Assembly (NCBI GenBank): GCA_937872515.1 | Contig: CALMSX010000102.1 | Location: 1-35,713 of the forward strand | DNA: 35,713 nucleotides | Direction of reading: 5' to 3' | Origin: an uncultured Bacteroidota bacterium | GTDB lineage: Bacteria > Bacteroidota > Bacteroidia > Chitinophagales > Saprospiraceae | Part shown: piece after piece, positions 1 through 10,307 of the stretch | Numbering within the stretch: position 1 is the stretch's first letter | Layout of the letters: each line of letters opens with the position of its first letter | Position numbers and translations under genes: made by a program | Notes under the pieces: model-generated | The model's input: the letters and a program-made list of their open reading frames with translations, nothing else | Told to the model about the DNA's origin: nothing | Databases searched by the model: none

Positions 1-994
1 CTCCTTGCGATGCCAGCTTCAAAGGTGAGCCCGTTGTGCCATCTCCTTCCAATGTAGCATTTTTTTGAACTACCTGATTACCCCAATTGTCAAAGCCAAT
101 ATCATCAGCGGGAATCCATGATACATTATTCCATTTCAACACCTGGCCTGCAGAAGCTCCCTGGTGGGCAATGGCAAGAGGATTGGAAATGGTGCCATCT
201 CCGGCCATGGTATTGTTGTGTGCTATTACCTGACCTCCCCATTGATCACCAGTAGGGAGTTGAACTTCATTGCCCGATGAGATGCTTAAAAATCCATTTT
301 GCAGCGATAAAGTTTGAATCTCATTGGTATTGCTGATGTCGCCTTTATTTATAATAATCGGATTCTTGGGATCCGAGTTGTTTACCTCTATGCCATTGCC
401 TGAGTTCACTGAAAGTACACCATCTACATTGCCACCCACGGTACTGGTGAGATCAATTGAGGGAGTCCATTCTGAGCCATTCCATTTTAATACTTCTCCA
501 GTATTGGGCATGTTGCTTGAAATAGGTTTACCTTTTATTGATTCTATGGTAGGATTTGGGTAGGTACCTCCAAGGTCTCCCCCGGCAGCACTCCCTTTGG
601 TGATGTCGTTTGAGGGGTCATTATCACCGCTGTTTGAAAATGGTGAGCCATAGATAACCTGAGAACTTACTTCCTCAAAGCTGCCATTACTATTGCACTC
701 CATCACCAAAACGTTGGTTTCAGACCAATCTATACTTTGATAAGAGCCAGTCTCAGGCACTCCATTGCCGATAACCACCTGGAACCAGCCAAATGCATCT
801 GTAGTAGGCGTTTGTGTTTCCTGATATCTCAATACTTGCAAATTATTTTTAATAATAAATCGAAGTTGAATTTGTGTGTTGGGCAGGACCTTGCCTTCTG
901 CATCTTTGATTATTGCCTGATACGGAAGACCTTGCTGCGCACTTATACAAAATGGAAGTACAAGAAAAACAATCATTTTAAATATCCTTTTCAT
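1..994 (-). CDS. Tail-collar-like exported repeat protein (partial, runs off left edge)
   Basis: The frame is open from the ATG at 992-994 to the window edge (331 codons), so the C-terminus is missing. The N-terminus is a signal peptide ending ...PFCISAQ. The start of the mature protein (GLPYQAIIKDAEGKVL) resembles the short beta domain that opens many Bacteroidota tail-fibre-like exported proteins. Residues 138-148 hold GGDLGGTYPNP, a hallmark of phage-tail-collar-like repeats. Beyond residue 250 there is a tandem repeat of about 52 residues: WGGQVIAHNNTMAGDGT at 252 recurs as WGNQVVQKNATLEGDGT at 304, and GQVLKWN-type blocks also repeat. The start lies 10 bp after the preceding gene, so it is probably the last visible gene of the operon that begins at 11995. 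It is likely a surface adhesin or structural fibre. No catalytic domain is visible, and the missing end could carry a chaperone or sorting domain. Confidence 0.85.
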   Translation of the reverse strand, partial: MKRIFKMIVFLVLPFCISAQQGLPYQAIIKDAEGKVLPNTQIQLRFIIKNNLQVLRYQETQTPTTDAFGWFQVVIGNGVPETGSYQSIDWSETNVLVMECNSNGSFEEVSSQVIYGSPFSNSGDNDPSNDITKGSAAGGDLGGTYPNPTIESIKGKPISSNMPNTGEVLKWNGSEWTPSIDLTSTVGGNVDGVLSVNSGNGIEVNNSDPKNPIIINKGDISNTNEIQTLSLQNGFLSISSGNEVQLPTGDQWGGQVIAHNNTMAGDGTISNPLAIAHQGASAGQVLKWNNVSWIPADDIGFDNWGNQVVQKNATLEGDGTTGSPLKLASQG

Positions 995-1004
995 ATTAAA
1001 TGGT

Positions 1005-1475
1005 TTAGTTGGTTTGTAAAATTATTTGGGTAATTGCATAGGTTTGATCGGTAGAATATAATTTCAACATGTACATGCCAGGGGGTAATGAAGATAGATC
1101 TAAGTAGTTGTGCTCATCAACAGAAGTTATCTTACAAACAAGCTTGCCGATGGAACTATAAACTTGTACGAAGTCAAACTTCCTACCCCCCTGTACATTC
1201 ACAAATCCAGTAGTAGGATTGGGATAAACGTTTATCTCATTTTGAAGTACTGGAATTACAGAAGTAACCACATCACCGCCAGCCCATGGAGGCACAAATT
1301 GTAAATCACCACACTGGCCATATAAAGCAGCTCCTCCTCCTATCCCTCCCTGAATGGAAATTTCTCCACAGTCTCCAGAAAAATAAGAGCCTTGTGTTAT
1401 ACTGACATTGCATTGAGCGTAAATCAGTTTACACATTAAGACCATAAACGATGCTGTTAAAACTACTTTCATCAT
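1005..1475 (-). CDS. Small T9SS C-terminal sorting domain protein
   Basis: This 156-residue protein has a signal peptide (MMKVVLTASFMVLMCKLIYA, cleavage near residue 20). A short Gly/Cys-containing segment follows (about 21-75), then a typical type A T9SS sorting domain at about 80-156: NVYPNPTTGFVNV, VYSSIGKLV, LSSLPPGMYMLKL and a terminal TQIIL strand. Such domains route proteins through the Por secretion system to the cell surface. The cargo is only about 55 residues, with cysteines at 22, 36 and 55, and I do not recognise it. Two ATGs are adjacent (1475 and 1472); either could be the start. It follows the Fn3 gene by 15 bp and precedes the collar-like gene by 10 bp, so all three are probably co-transcribed. 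The cargo resembles the short beta-stranded segment often found just before the CTD, so this may be a minimal surface-anchored unit. Confidence 0.85.
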   Translation of the reverse strand: MMKVVLTASFMVLMCKLIYAQCNVSITQGSYFSGDCGEISIQGGIGGGAALYGQCGDLQFVPPWAGGDVVTSVIPVLQNEINVYPNPTTGFVNVQGGRKFDFVQVYSSIGKLVCKITSVDEHNYLDLSSLPPGMYMLKLYSTDQTYAITQIILQTN

Positions 1476-1490
1476 TCTTGTTTTTACATT

Positions 1491-3545
1491 TTAATTAATA
1501 ACTTTTGCCTCACGGCTAAACTCTGAGTACACACCGTTGCTTGCTATACAACGCAATACATAGGATGCGTCTTTGTCATAGTCTTTATCAATAAATTTAT
1601 TGGCAGCTGTACTTGAAAGAGTAATGTACTTTCCACTTGTGCCTTTTTTGTAAACTATGTATTTTTTAACATTTGGTAAATTTGTCCATGTGAGGTGTAC
1701 TTGTTTATCCATTAGCTTGGCCTGTATCTCCAATTTACTTACATCTACTTTTATTGAATTGGTAATTACCTTGACCCTGTTTCCAGCGATACTTTGCAGA
1801 TGAACTTCGTCAAAGGCATGAATTTTATAATAATAGGTAGTCATAGGTTTCACATTTTCATCAACCCACGTTGTCTGAGATAAATTGGTACAAGTATACA
1901 CTTGGGTCCACTCAATGTTGTTCGGATTTTCAGTTCTAAAAATTGAGTGTCCAACAACATCCTTACTGGTGCTGTTGACCCATTTTAATAAAACACCTGC
2001 ATCTGTTTTTTCATAATCTGCAATCAAGGCCACAGCAGGTCGAACAATATCAGGTCGCTCCAACTCCAACATTTTTGAATAGGAAGAATAATTGTAATTT
2101 TGATCTACGGCCACAATCTTGTAGTAAATGTGTTCTGTTAAAGTCCTTACCATAATTGTATCTGTAAAGGAATTGGTTAGTACCGGACTATTGGTCAGCG
2201 ATGCAAACACATGATCACTCTGGTTGCTAAAATGCACTTCATAACCCAAGATATCAGGTTCACTGTTCTTTTTCCATGTCAGTGAAACAATTCCATTGGT
2301 ATCAACAGTGCCAAAAATGTCAACCGGGGGAGCAGGCGGAATGCTATCAATTAATTGGGCATAATGGGATAGTGAAATATTGTAGTTTTCTGCAGTATCA
2401 ATGGCTGTGACAAAATAGAAGTTAGGCTTTAAAGGATTGGCATTCTCATCTATGTACTCTCTGCTGTCAGGAGACAAAAGAACGGGGGTAATGTTGGCAA
2501 AAGAATCCAAAACATGAACCGATCTGCCAATCAGAAAGCCTGCAATCTCTTTGCTTTCTGACTCAGGAAAGTTCCATGACAATTTTACTTTATTGGGGCC
2601 TAATTGCTTGGATTGTAGTCCATCGGGTTTGGAAGGCGCGGTCAAATCTACACCAAAAGAAATCTCATAATTACCAGGAGGGCTTAATTCTCCGAAAGGA
2701 CTTAAGCCTATTATGCGATAATAATAGGGTATGTAGTTTTGATCTACTGAGTCTATATAAACATGGAATTGTTTAAATTCTTCGTTTCCTATATTGTCAC
2801 CACTCAAATAGGGCACATTATTTAATCTTTTATAATTTTGACCATCAACAGATTTTTCAATGTAATAAGCCACATACGGATTGGGACCTTGTTCTCTATC
2901 CCAAAGTATTTTTACGGCTTTATCCATTGACTTAATCTGGCTTATATCAGGCGGTATTAATTTTGATTCCATTGACGGGTAACAAACTATGGTCGATGGA
3001 TTAATGATATAATTTTCCTGCGAAGCGAGGCTTTTAATTCGGTAAACATAAACATAGCCAGGTTTGATGTCCGTATCGATGTAACTGAGTCCAAGTGCAT
3101 CTGCAGCTTGTGCAGAAAAATCGGCTGACATCATAGCATAGGTATACTTATTTTGAAACTCATCTGCTTTTTGCAATATCTTTGAGTTTGCACTAACCGA
3201 AGTACCTTTACCATATAGCAACTCTGCTGCTATAATACAATAATTATCATAGCTTGCCAATTGATCTTTCTGCCATCTTTCTTTAGGCCAAGGCAAATGT
3301 TTTGGTTCTAACATTATAAATGCGCTCATGGTACTGTCACCTTGTTTATTGACTGCTCTTTCAATGCTATAACCATTTGTAAGAGACAAATACCAGGAAA
3401 TAGAGGTAGATGGAGCCCATCTCAAAGTAATTTGGGATTGCTCGATCTTAGATATTGTGCGAATAAATGCTACACTATCATTTTGACTCATCGCTTTTGA
3501 AAAAGTCAATAGGATCAACAATACTAAGTTTACATACTTGGTCAT
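1491..3545 (-). CDS. Multi-domain fibronectin type III exported protein
   Basis: This 684-residue protein has a signal peptide (MTKYVNLVLLILLTFSKAMSQ) and is then almost entirely Fn3-like repeats. Approximate spans are 200-300, 305-400, 405-500, 502-595 and 600-684, plus a divergent and expanded first unit at 25-195. Repeated marks are V-x-L-x-W near each domain start (VKLSWNFPE, VSLTWKKNSEP, VLLKWVNSTSK, VHLTWTNLP) and YYYKIxAxD / YFVTAIDTAEN near each end. There is no T9SS CTD, so it probably stays periplasmic, or reaches the surface with the partner encoded upstream. It begins 12 bp after the giant protein gene, inside the same operon. Fn3 arrays usually serve as spacers or protein-protein binding units; the ligand cannot be read from sequence. 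Confidence 0.88.
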   Translation of the reverse strand: MTKYVNLVLLILLTFSKAMSQNDSVAFIRTISKIEQSQITLRWAPSTSISWYLSLTNGYSIERAVNKQGDSTMSAFIMLEPKHLPWPKERWQKDQLASYDNYCIIAAELLYGKGTSVSANSKILQKADEFQNKYTYAMMSADFSAQAADALGLSYIDTDIKPGYVYVYRIKSLASQENYIINPSTIVCYPSMESKLIPPDISQIKSMDKAVKILWDREQGPNPYVAYYIEKSVDGQNYKRLNNVPYLSGDNIGNEEFKQFHVYIDSVDQNYIPYYYRIIGLSPFGELSPPGNYEISFGVDLTAPSKPDGLQSKQLGPNKVKLSWNFPESESKEIAGFLIGRSVHVLDSFANITPVLLSPDSREYIDENANPLKPNFYFVTAIDTAENYNISLSHYAQLIDSIPPAPPVDIFGTVDTNGIVSLTWKKNSEPDILGYEVHFSNQSDHVFASLTNSPVLTNSFTDTIMVRTLTEHIYYKIVAVDQNYNYSSYSKMLELERPDIVRPAVALIADYEKTDAGVLLKWVNSTSKDVVGHSIFRTENPNNIEWTQVYTCTNLSQTTWVDENVKPMTTYYYKIHAFDEVHLQSIAGNRVKVITNSIKVDVSKLEIQAKLMDKQVHLTWTNLPNVKKYIVYKKGTSGKYITLSSTAANKFIDKDYDKDASYVLRCIASNGVYSEFSREAKVIN

Positions 3546-3557
3546 AGATAAAAGTAT

Positions 3558-6500
3558 TTAGTCAATGTCTTCAATACAGGGTCCCGGAGTTACATACTCT
3601 TTTTTCCATTTTGTGCCTATCTGTCTACTACCCAGCCATGGATATCGATAGATGATACCAAATGCAGCATCCTGACAAGTCCAAATTGTACCTGAAACGG
3701 GTTGATTGACAAAACCTGAAAGTCTACGATACAAGGGTGCATTATTTGATTCCAGATAAGTACCTCCAATTGATAGATAGTCAACTATGTCAGACTTGTT
3801 GAAAAAATCAGTAATAAAGTACTGAGTACCGTATTCCAACCTAATTTTAAATGTTTTAGGGGGTGGAGGTGGAGAAGTTGGGCCTGATTGGGTACTTAGG
3901 TTGGCTGGTACATTACTGCTCAAACCATTGCTGGATTGAGGAATAATATATGGGCCCAGTGTACTGTTATAGGATTGTTTGGCAATTTTTGATGGCGGGA
4001 TACCAAATCTTAACCTCGCTTTTATCCTACTCAATTCAGACACAATGGCATTATAAGCAGCTGTATTTACCTGTGAACTTATGTATTCCAGTAATGAAAA
4101 ATGATAATCTGAAAGAGCGATTGGGCTTTCAAAATGAAATAGATTGTTTCGGGATATTACATCATCATTGCCCAGGTAATCAAAGGGTTCTTCGTCACCA
4201 TAATTTTCACCAACATGATAATGAACTCCTGACTTTATAAAACCAGCGTGGGTAGTAAAAACACCCGTGCTTGTTTGTCTTTGATAGCCCTCCATTTCAA
4301 AAACATCAAAACCTTCCACAGGGTTAAGGCCATCATGGATAATGTCTTCTAAGGTGCCAGGTAGGGCATATTTAGGTGCATTCCATGTAAGGGATTCGAC
4401 CTTATCCTGCAAATTGTCAAACTTACTGGTTCTGAAATAAAAAGTATACAAATCCTTCTCCACACTTGCTGAAGCTGCAGTGCCCAGAGATACCATTCTG
4501 GCGGGCAAGATGTTGTAATCATATTCACCTGCTTTCTTTTTATTAAAACCGGAATTGGCATAGGTGGCTGAAATGTTAGATGTCGCATAGGATATTGCGC
4601 TATTCGCACTAAAATTACCTTTTACTCTCCTTAATGTTGCGTTATAAACCTGATTGGGTTTCAACCTATCTACTTTAAAAATGATATTCTGAAAGTCACC
4701 GGCTATGGCATGCTCTTTTATCGAAGGCTCTCCGGCAGTGTACGAATTAAAAATAATTTCATAATGGTAAGTGAGGGCGGTAACTGGATGTTTAGTATAT
4801 AAAAGCTGATCATCCACATTGTTTAATCTGATAATCCCTGAACTATTGAATGTTTCTTGCTTCATAAAAAACCGCTGTTGTTGCATAGGGTACGTATAGT
4901 CCAATTGATGGGGATCTATTGAGTCAGGTTTTGTGCCGGTTTTAAAATGCACGGTTTTGTCCTCCTGCCAATCTGCATTGCCATCCTTGATGGTGGTCCA
5001 CTGTCCTGTCGCCATCATTTTTTCTTTGGCTTTCACTTTGATGTAAAAAGTATGGTTAGATCTAGCTTTTAGTACTTTATTGGGCTTGTGGTAACTGATA
5101 TAATTGTCGTTGTCAAAAAATCGCTCAGGTTGGTAGTTGTAGTTATCTGCATTTTTTAGACTCACCTGATCAATTAACAATTTAAATGTCCTGGGTCCTA
5201 CTTTTTCATCGATAAATGAAAGCTCAGTATTGATAGGAAAAGCATACGAAACAGTGGGCAAAGTAAAAACAGAAACATCCGTATTGCCCTCCTGCGGTTT
5301 TGTATCTATGATGATCGGACTGTCGCTGAACGGATTGCCATTGCCGAGGGTACATTTCTGGCCCAAGACCATTTCGAAAGAGTGACTTCCTTCAATTAAG
5401 CCCAGAATTTCGTACTTCATGGTACCTCTACAATAAAACCAGGATGGATTAGGTAGACCACCACTCATTAAGGCAGCAATTGACCCTTTAAAGATTTGAA
5501 AGTCTCCTTCAACAAAAAACATATCTACATGAATGCCAAATTCTCCACTTATACCTGCATACAATTGTCCCATTCCATACCAATCATTATATCCTGGTAC
5601 ATTACCTGTTTCTACACACTTTCTTTCACTATTTTTGGTGAGATTAAAATCAAAACCCATAATCACTTTGACTATCAGGTAAAAAGGTTGGTATTTGAAA
5701 TTAAAAGAATCTTTGACAACTGCACCGAAAGCAATGCCATAGCCTGTCAGGTCGATGGGCTTGTTTAAAACTGAATTTGGATCACCGCTGCTCGAACTGT
5801 AATTGTCTTTTTTATTATTGAGCATGGCCATAAATTGCGGATCGGGTTCTGGTATTTCAATAGGGATGCCGTGACCAAACATGGCATAGCCCTCTGCCGA
5901 GGCTTTTTTAATTTTTAAATCCATCTTTATTCCTCCTCTTTCCGAGGGCGTACCTACCAATAAATACCAGTAATCTTCACCCGCCGTCTTTGCATGGAAA
6001 TGCGCATTGACCATTCTTGAATTGGGCCCGATTCCTTCTATTATTCTCTCATCAGCTTTCTTAATAAGTACATTCATCTGGACCACTGCATCAATAAAAT
6101 GTTCCTGACCGTTGTACTGAATTTCAGCAAAGCCCCAGAATGCTTTTTGGGTTTCATCTATTTTTCCTTCTGCATTGATGGATTGTAATTTTGACATCAG
6201 ATATACATCTCCCCGCAAGCTGACAATTGGACCTCCACTGGCAGGAAAATCGGCTTTCACGGCCAACAACATATTAAATTTATCTCCACCACCGGGGTTT
6301 CCAAACAAACCTCTCAAACGAAACCCATATCCTCCTCCATAATAATTGTGATAGGGTATGCCACTGTTTTGAACATTACCGGCAGTTGTTGCGACGGGCT
6401 TCATCATGTCTCTGATGTTTACCTGATGTAAGGTATCTTGTTTCATATTGTACCACATCCCTCCGCCTAATCCGTATAAATTTACCCCAGAAAAGATGGG

Positions 6501-9500
6501 GAAGCCAGCGGATCCAAAAGCAATCATTGCATCAACGTACCAATAATTGTAATAGCCTGCTGTATTGAATGGTGCTCCTGACTGTGCGCCTACGTTCCCA
6601 AATTTGGCTTTAAAATTACCTTCAATACCCCCGGGCAAAGAGGCAGCCAGTACTCCCTCTATTCCATCATTGCCTGCTTCATCAATAAATTTCACCACTC
6701 CATCCAGCTTAAAACCATTTTTGGCGATATGAATATTTACATCTGACAGAAAGGCGTTGGGATTTAAAAATTCATCTTTAGGGCCGCTGACCTGCATTTC
6801 CGCATAAAAAATTAAACCCGCTGACACTGAAAAGCCATTGGTATCACTTACCAAAACCAATTTAGGTTTGATGTATAAGCCCGGATGGCCATTGTGTGTT
6901 GTAAAATCTATGCTGTCTATTTGAATAGGAAATCCATTTAATGATTTGGCGGGGCTTGCCATCCTGAATACCGGTTTATTTACAAAACCTTTATAGGTTT
7001 CATACTCCATTTCTTCAAATACAATGCTTAATAATTTTACATTTTTTAATTTGCTGATATAATTGGTCTTTAATCGATCATCTGCAGATAGGTGTCCATT
7101 TAGCAAAAATCTAAATCGATGTTTTTGGGTCACCGGGTCTTTTGAAAAAGAAATAAGACTATTTTGATACAGAGTCAAATGACTCATAAAAATAGGCGCC
7201 ACAATAGAATCATTGCCTACCTGAACCAGAAAATTCCAGTCTTCGATATCGTCATATAGGCCGCTGAAATTAAGATATGCACCTTCCTCCACAAAAGGCA
7301 TTTTGAGTTTGCCGGTCATTCGGTATCTAAAATCCATATTACTAATGACACCATCTATAGTATCAATAGTAGCACTTAACCTGCCAATGATTCCTTCATT
7401 GACGACATTATAAGCTCTGTGTCTCAAATAATAAATGCCCTCACCCAATATCAAGGTAGAATAGCCCATTGTGGCCCTAAATCCATCGGTGACAAAAGAC
7501 TCAGGACTTAGCACTTTGGCTCTCGGTACATAAACACCTTTCCAGATGGATGCTGTGGCAGGGTTGGTAAAATATCCGGCACCATAACCTTCTGGAATTT
7601 CAAACCCCGGTGGATTTGAGTTGTCTGATAAGTCAATAAAAATGGTATCTGTATCAAAGCCCCAACCCTTGAGGTGGTCTTTAAATTGAAAATCCTCCAT
7701 ACGTGCAGTGATCATGACATCTTGCTGCAACCTGTTGTATTTAAAAGTAAAATGACCGTTCACACGCTCATTGATTGGAGTATCGTCTGATGTAAGACCA
7801 CTGTCTTTTAACAATAGGTTTTGTGAAAAAACAACGGCACCTCCCAGTTGCAGTTCTATGAATCCTTCACAACCCCACTTTACATAGGTCATACCTGTAG
7901 TATCATTAAGACTTTGCCCACCTTTGAAGATAAAACCATAGCCGGATTCATTCTCATCCAGTACAATATCATTCTGATGGTACAGAAAAAGGTCCTTTTC
8001 ATACCCACCGGGTTGAAAACAGACATCAGCTGTCATTACCGGATAATTATCGCTTTCATGCAATAACGACAAAGCATCACCCATATCCAATGATACTTGC
8101 ATGAAGGCATTGGTAGGATTAAAAGTAATGCCGGTAATGCCCAAGGTGAGGTGAATATTTTGAATGGTCGTATCCCAGCCAAAAGGCAATTCCATGTGTT
8201 GCCCCAAAAGCAGGGTATTTAAGGTTTCCAGTTCATTACCACTTTCTTTACCGGCAACGGAGCCTTGATAAACAACCTTATCGGTATTAATTTTAATGTT
8301 GCTGAAACTGGTCTTCAATTTGACCTTACGGATAAATGGTATTTCAATCAAACCTTCACCAGAGTAGGTATTACCTGATTTTTCAATTTCAACAACCTCC
8401 ATATTGAATTGACCAATCTTTATTATTTCATTTTCCACTGAACCGACAAAATCACTTAGATTGGTAATAGCAGGGATTTCACAAAGGGTCTTACATTTGG
8501 CATTGGAATTCTGTTCCACCGTTGGAGTAGTTTCTACTGCCACCTCAGAACCGGCATTGATACTGACTTTAAAACTGTCGATCTCACTGGCATTGTAGTA
8601 CAAATGAGCATCGGTTTTGTAGCTATCGGTCACAGGGCTATAAGTTGCAGGTGATTGGGTCCAAAGTACTCTCCAATAATAGGTTATCGTGTCTTGCAAA
8701 TTAATTTCCACAGCAAGCTCTTTGTAAATTTCAGATATAAATCTGGGTACATCATACAGCCTGTCTGCAACTTCATAATTGGCATCATTGCCAGTGATTG
8801 GCAAAGTGGTTGCATAAATCACAGTATCAAAGTTCAATTTCTTACTAACTTGAATGACGGCCAATTCATTAATACTAAGAGGAGGATAATCAAATACATC
8901 CTCATCAATAATTTGTTTGACTCTAAAAGGTGGAAGAGGTTGCTCCGGAATCTGATCATGAAAGGCATTCAATACCACATTGCCTGGCGAAATCAATTGA
9001 CCCCCTACAGGATAGGTCAATTTAAAGGGTGGCATGCCTACTGTAAATGAAGAAAGCCCTGTATCATAAGTAAATCTTTTATTATTTTCCAATCTTACTT
9101 CACCTGTCACTATATAAGAATATTCTTTGGCACGCTCGCAATACAGCATATTGTTGTAGTCACTTACACCAATGTGACTGCTATAATATTCATTAGGGTC
9201 GTCTATATTCGTTTTTCGTTCAAAAAACTCCCGAGGCCCCTGCCTCCACCTCATGGTCCTGTTATAGGCGGCCTGCAACTCCCCTTCTCTTTTTATGGAT
9301 GTTTTATAGACAAATTTCCTATAGCTGTCACAGTAAGGAATAAATTTCACAACCGGCACCAAAGTTTCGAAAGGAATTATTGAATTAGGAGCAGGATAGA
9401 TAGGTTCAACTGAAAATGACCTGCCGCATTCAAAATCACTCTCCACATATTGGAAAACATGGATGTTGCTTTGGGCGGACTCAGCGGGATACATAAAATC

Positions 9501-10307
9501 ATCACTATAAGCTGTGATGCGAACAGCATAGAAATGATCAGCTATAAACGGTAAATTATCAACTTGTACAGCGTGAGTTGAGCTAACATCATTTTCATTG
9601 TAAAAAGGATTGACATTGATATCATTCATCACAATGGTCGCATCATTTTCTGATGGAAATTGACCATTGTTGCCATTCATATCGATAATTTTGACATTGT
9701 ATTTTGTTGCTTGCCTCAACTCCATATCTGAAATTACATGCGTCCAAGTAATATTAAAAAATGTTTTTATAGTACCATCAAGACTACTTTCAGCCTGAGG
9801 GTGGATCAAGGTGGGCCTATCAGGAAAATGGATTTCAAATTCCAGACAGCTCGTGGCAAGAACAACGCCATTATCAGCATCCTTTGCCGTCAAACAATAA
9901 CTATAATTGCCCTCTGGTAAAATACCATGTTGAATCAGGGCTGCCTTTTGCTCTTGAGTCAACGATCCATAGTTAATATCATTGACATTAAAATGTAGGC
10001 ATAAGAGATCATAGTTTCCGATCCCAAATGATTTTGATTGAAATGATCCTATCTCAACGATGCAGGTTGGATCAGCTGACGCGATGCTAAGACCACCTGG
10101 GCCTATAATTGTTGCATACATTTTAATATCTGCAGGGAAAACACCTGTGTTCTTAATTTTAGCTGTAATAACTCCTAAATCCTCCAAATAATTTTGAGCC
10201 AAAACAGGAAATGGATATCTGCCATTTATGGTAATCTCAATCTGTGCCTTTACATTTTGCACTAAACTGCCGAAAAATAATAAAATCAGAACTAAAATGG
10301 GTTTCAT
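3558..10307 (-). CDS. Giant TANFOR-like exported protein
   Basis: This 2249-residue protein has a signal peptide (about 1-22, ending VQNVKAQ). Residues 23-165 look like the TANFOR-type N-terminal domain named from Tannerella forsythia proteins. It starts with a short beta segment, then LxxLGVITAKIKNTGVFPADIKM, and ends with LPEGNYSYCLTAKDAD and a Cys-containing strand leading into Fn3-like material (about 165-300, PTLIHPQAESSLDG, ITWTHV). The long middle is beta-rich with many YxG/GGG stretches and no enzyme motif that I recognise. A proline run (SPPPPPK) lies near residue 2147 and there is no T9SS CTD. The start codon overlaps the stop of the barrel gene (ATGA), implying translational coupling. 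I infer a cell-surface or periplasmic structural protein working with that barrel. The TANFOR label rests on recalled family character, not on a search. Confidence 0.8.
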   Translation of the reverse strand: MKPILVLILLFFGSLVQNVKAQIEITINGRYPFPVLAQNYLEDLGVITAKIKNTGVFPADIKMYATIIGPGGLSIASADPTCIVEIGSFQSKSFGIGNYDLLCLHFNVNDINYGSLTQEQKAALIQHGILPEGNYSYCLTAKDADNGVVLATSCLEFEIHFPDRPTLIHPQAESSLDGTIKTFFNITWTHVISDMELRQATKYNVKIIDMNGNNGQFPSENDATIVMNDINVNPFYNENDVSSTHAVQVDNLPFIADHFYAVRITAYSDDFMYPAESAQSNIHVFQYVESDFECGRSFSVEPIYPAPNSIIPFETLVPVVKFIPYCDSYRKFVYKTSIKREGELQAAYNRTMRWRQGPREFFERKTNIDDPNEYYSSHIGVSDYNNMLYCERAKEYSYIVTGEVRLENNKRFTYDTGLSSFTVGMPPFKLTYPVGGQLISPGNVVLNAFHDQIPEQPLPPFRVKQIIDEDVFDYPPLSINELAVIQVSKKLNFDTVIYATTLPITGNDANYEVADRLYDVPRFISEIYKELAVEINLQDTITYYWRVLWTQSPATYSPVTDSYKTDAHLYYNASEIDSFKVSINAGSEVAVETTPTVEQNSNAKCKTLCEIPAITNLSDFVGSVENEIIKIGQFNMEVVEIEKSGNTYSGEGLIEIPFIRKVKLKTSFSNIKINTDKVVYQGSVAGKESGNELETLNTLLLGQHMELPFGWDTTIQNIHLTLGITGITFNPTNAFMQVSLDMGDALSLLHESDNYPVMTADVCFQPGGYEKDLFLYHQNDIVLDENESGYGFIFKGGQSLNDTTGMTYVKWGCEGFIELQLGGAVVFSQNLLLKDSGLTSDDTPINERVNGHFTFKYNRLQQDVMITARMEDFQFKDHLKGWGFDTDTIFIDLSDNSNPPGFEIPEGYGAGYFTNPATASIWKGVYVPRAKVLSPESFVTDGFRATMGYSTLILGEGIYYLRHRAYNVVNEGIIGRLSATIDTIDGVISNMDFRYRMTGKLKMPFVEEGAYLNFSGLYDDIEDWNFLVQVGNDSIVAPIFMSHLTLYQNSLISFSKDPVTQKHRFRFLLNGHLSADDRLKTNYISKLKNVKLLSIVFEEMEYETYKGFVNKPVFRMASPAKSLNGFPIQIDSIDFTTHNGHPGLYIKPKLVLVSDTNGFSVSAGLIFYAEMQVSGPKDEFLNPNAFLSDVNIHIAKNGFKLDGVVKFIDEAGNDGIEGVLAASLPGGIEGNFKAKFGNVGAQSGAPFNTAGYYNYWYVDAMIAFGSAGFPIFSGVNLYGLGGGMWYNMKQDTLHQVNIRDMMKPVATTAGNVQNSGIPYHNYYGGGYGFRLRGLFGNPGGGDKFNMLLAVKADFPASGGPIVSLRGDVYLMSKLQSINAEGKIDETQKAFWGFAEIQYNGQEHFIDAVVQMNVLIKKADERIIEGIGPNSRMVNAHFHAKTAGEDYWYLLVGTPSERGGIKMDLKIKKASAEGYAMFGHGIPIEIPEPDPQFMAMLNNKKDNYSSSSGDPNSVLNKPIDLTGYGIAFGAVVKDSFNFKYQPFYLIVKVIMGFDFNLTKNSERKCVETGNVPGYNDWYGMGQLYAGISGEFGIHVDMFFVEGDFQIFKGSIAALMSGGLPNPSWFYCRGTMKYEILGLIEGSHSFEMVLGQKCTLGNGNPFSDSPIIIDTKPQEGNTDVSVFTLPTVSYAFPINTELSFIDEKVGPRTFKLLIDQVSLKNADNYNYQPERFFDNDNYISYHKPNKVLKARSNHTFYIKVKAKEKMMATGQWTTIKDGNADWQEDKTVHFKTGTKPDSIDPHQLDYTYPMQQQRFFMKQETFNSSGIIRLNNVDDQLLYTKHPVTALTYHYEIIFNSYTAGEPSIKEHAIAGDFQNIIFKVDRLKPNQVYNATLRRVKGNFSANSAISYATSNISATYANSGFNKKKAGEYDYNILPARMVSLGTAASASVEKDLYTFYFRTSKFDNLQDKVESLTWNAPKYALPGTLEDIIHDGLNPVEGFDVFEMEGYQRQTSTGVFTTHAGFIKSGVHYHVGENYGDEEPFDYLGNDDVISRNNLFHFESPIALSDYHFSLLEYISSQVNTAAYNAIVSELSRIKARLRFGIPPSKIAKQSYNSTLGPYIIPQSSNGLSSNVPANLSTQSGPTSPPPPPKTFKIRLEYGTQYFITDFFNKSDIVDYLSIGGTYLESNNAPLYRRLSGFVNQPVSGTIWTCQDAAFGIIYRYPWLGSRQIGTKWKKEYVTPGPCIEDID

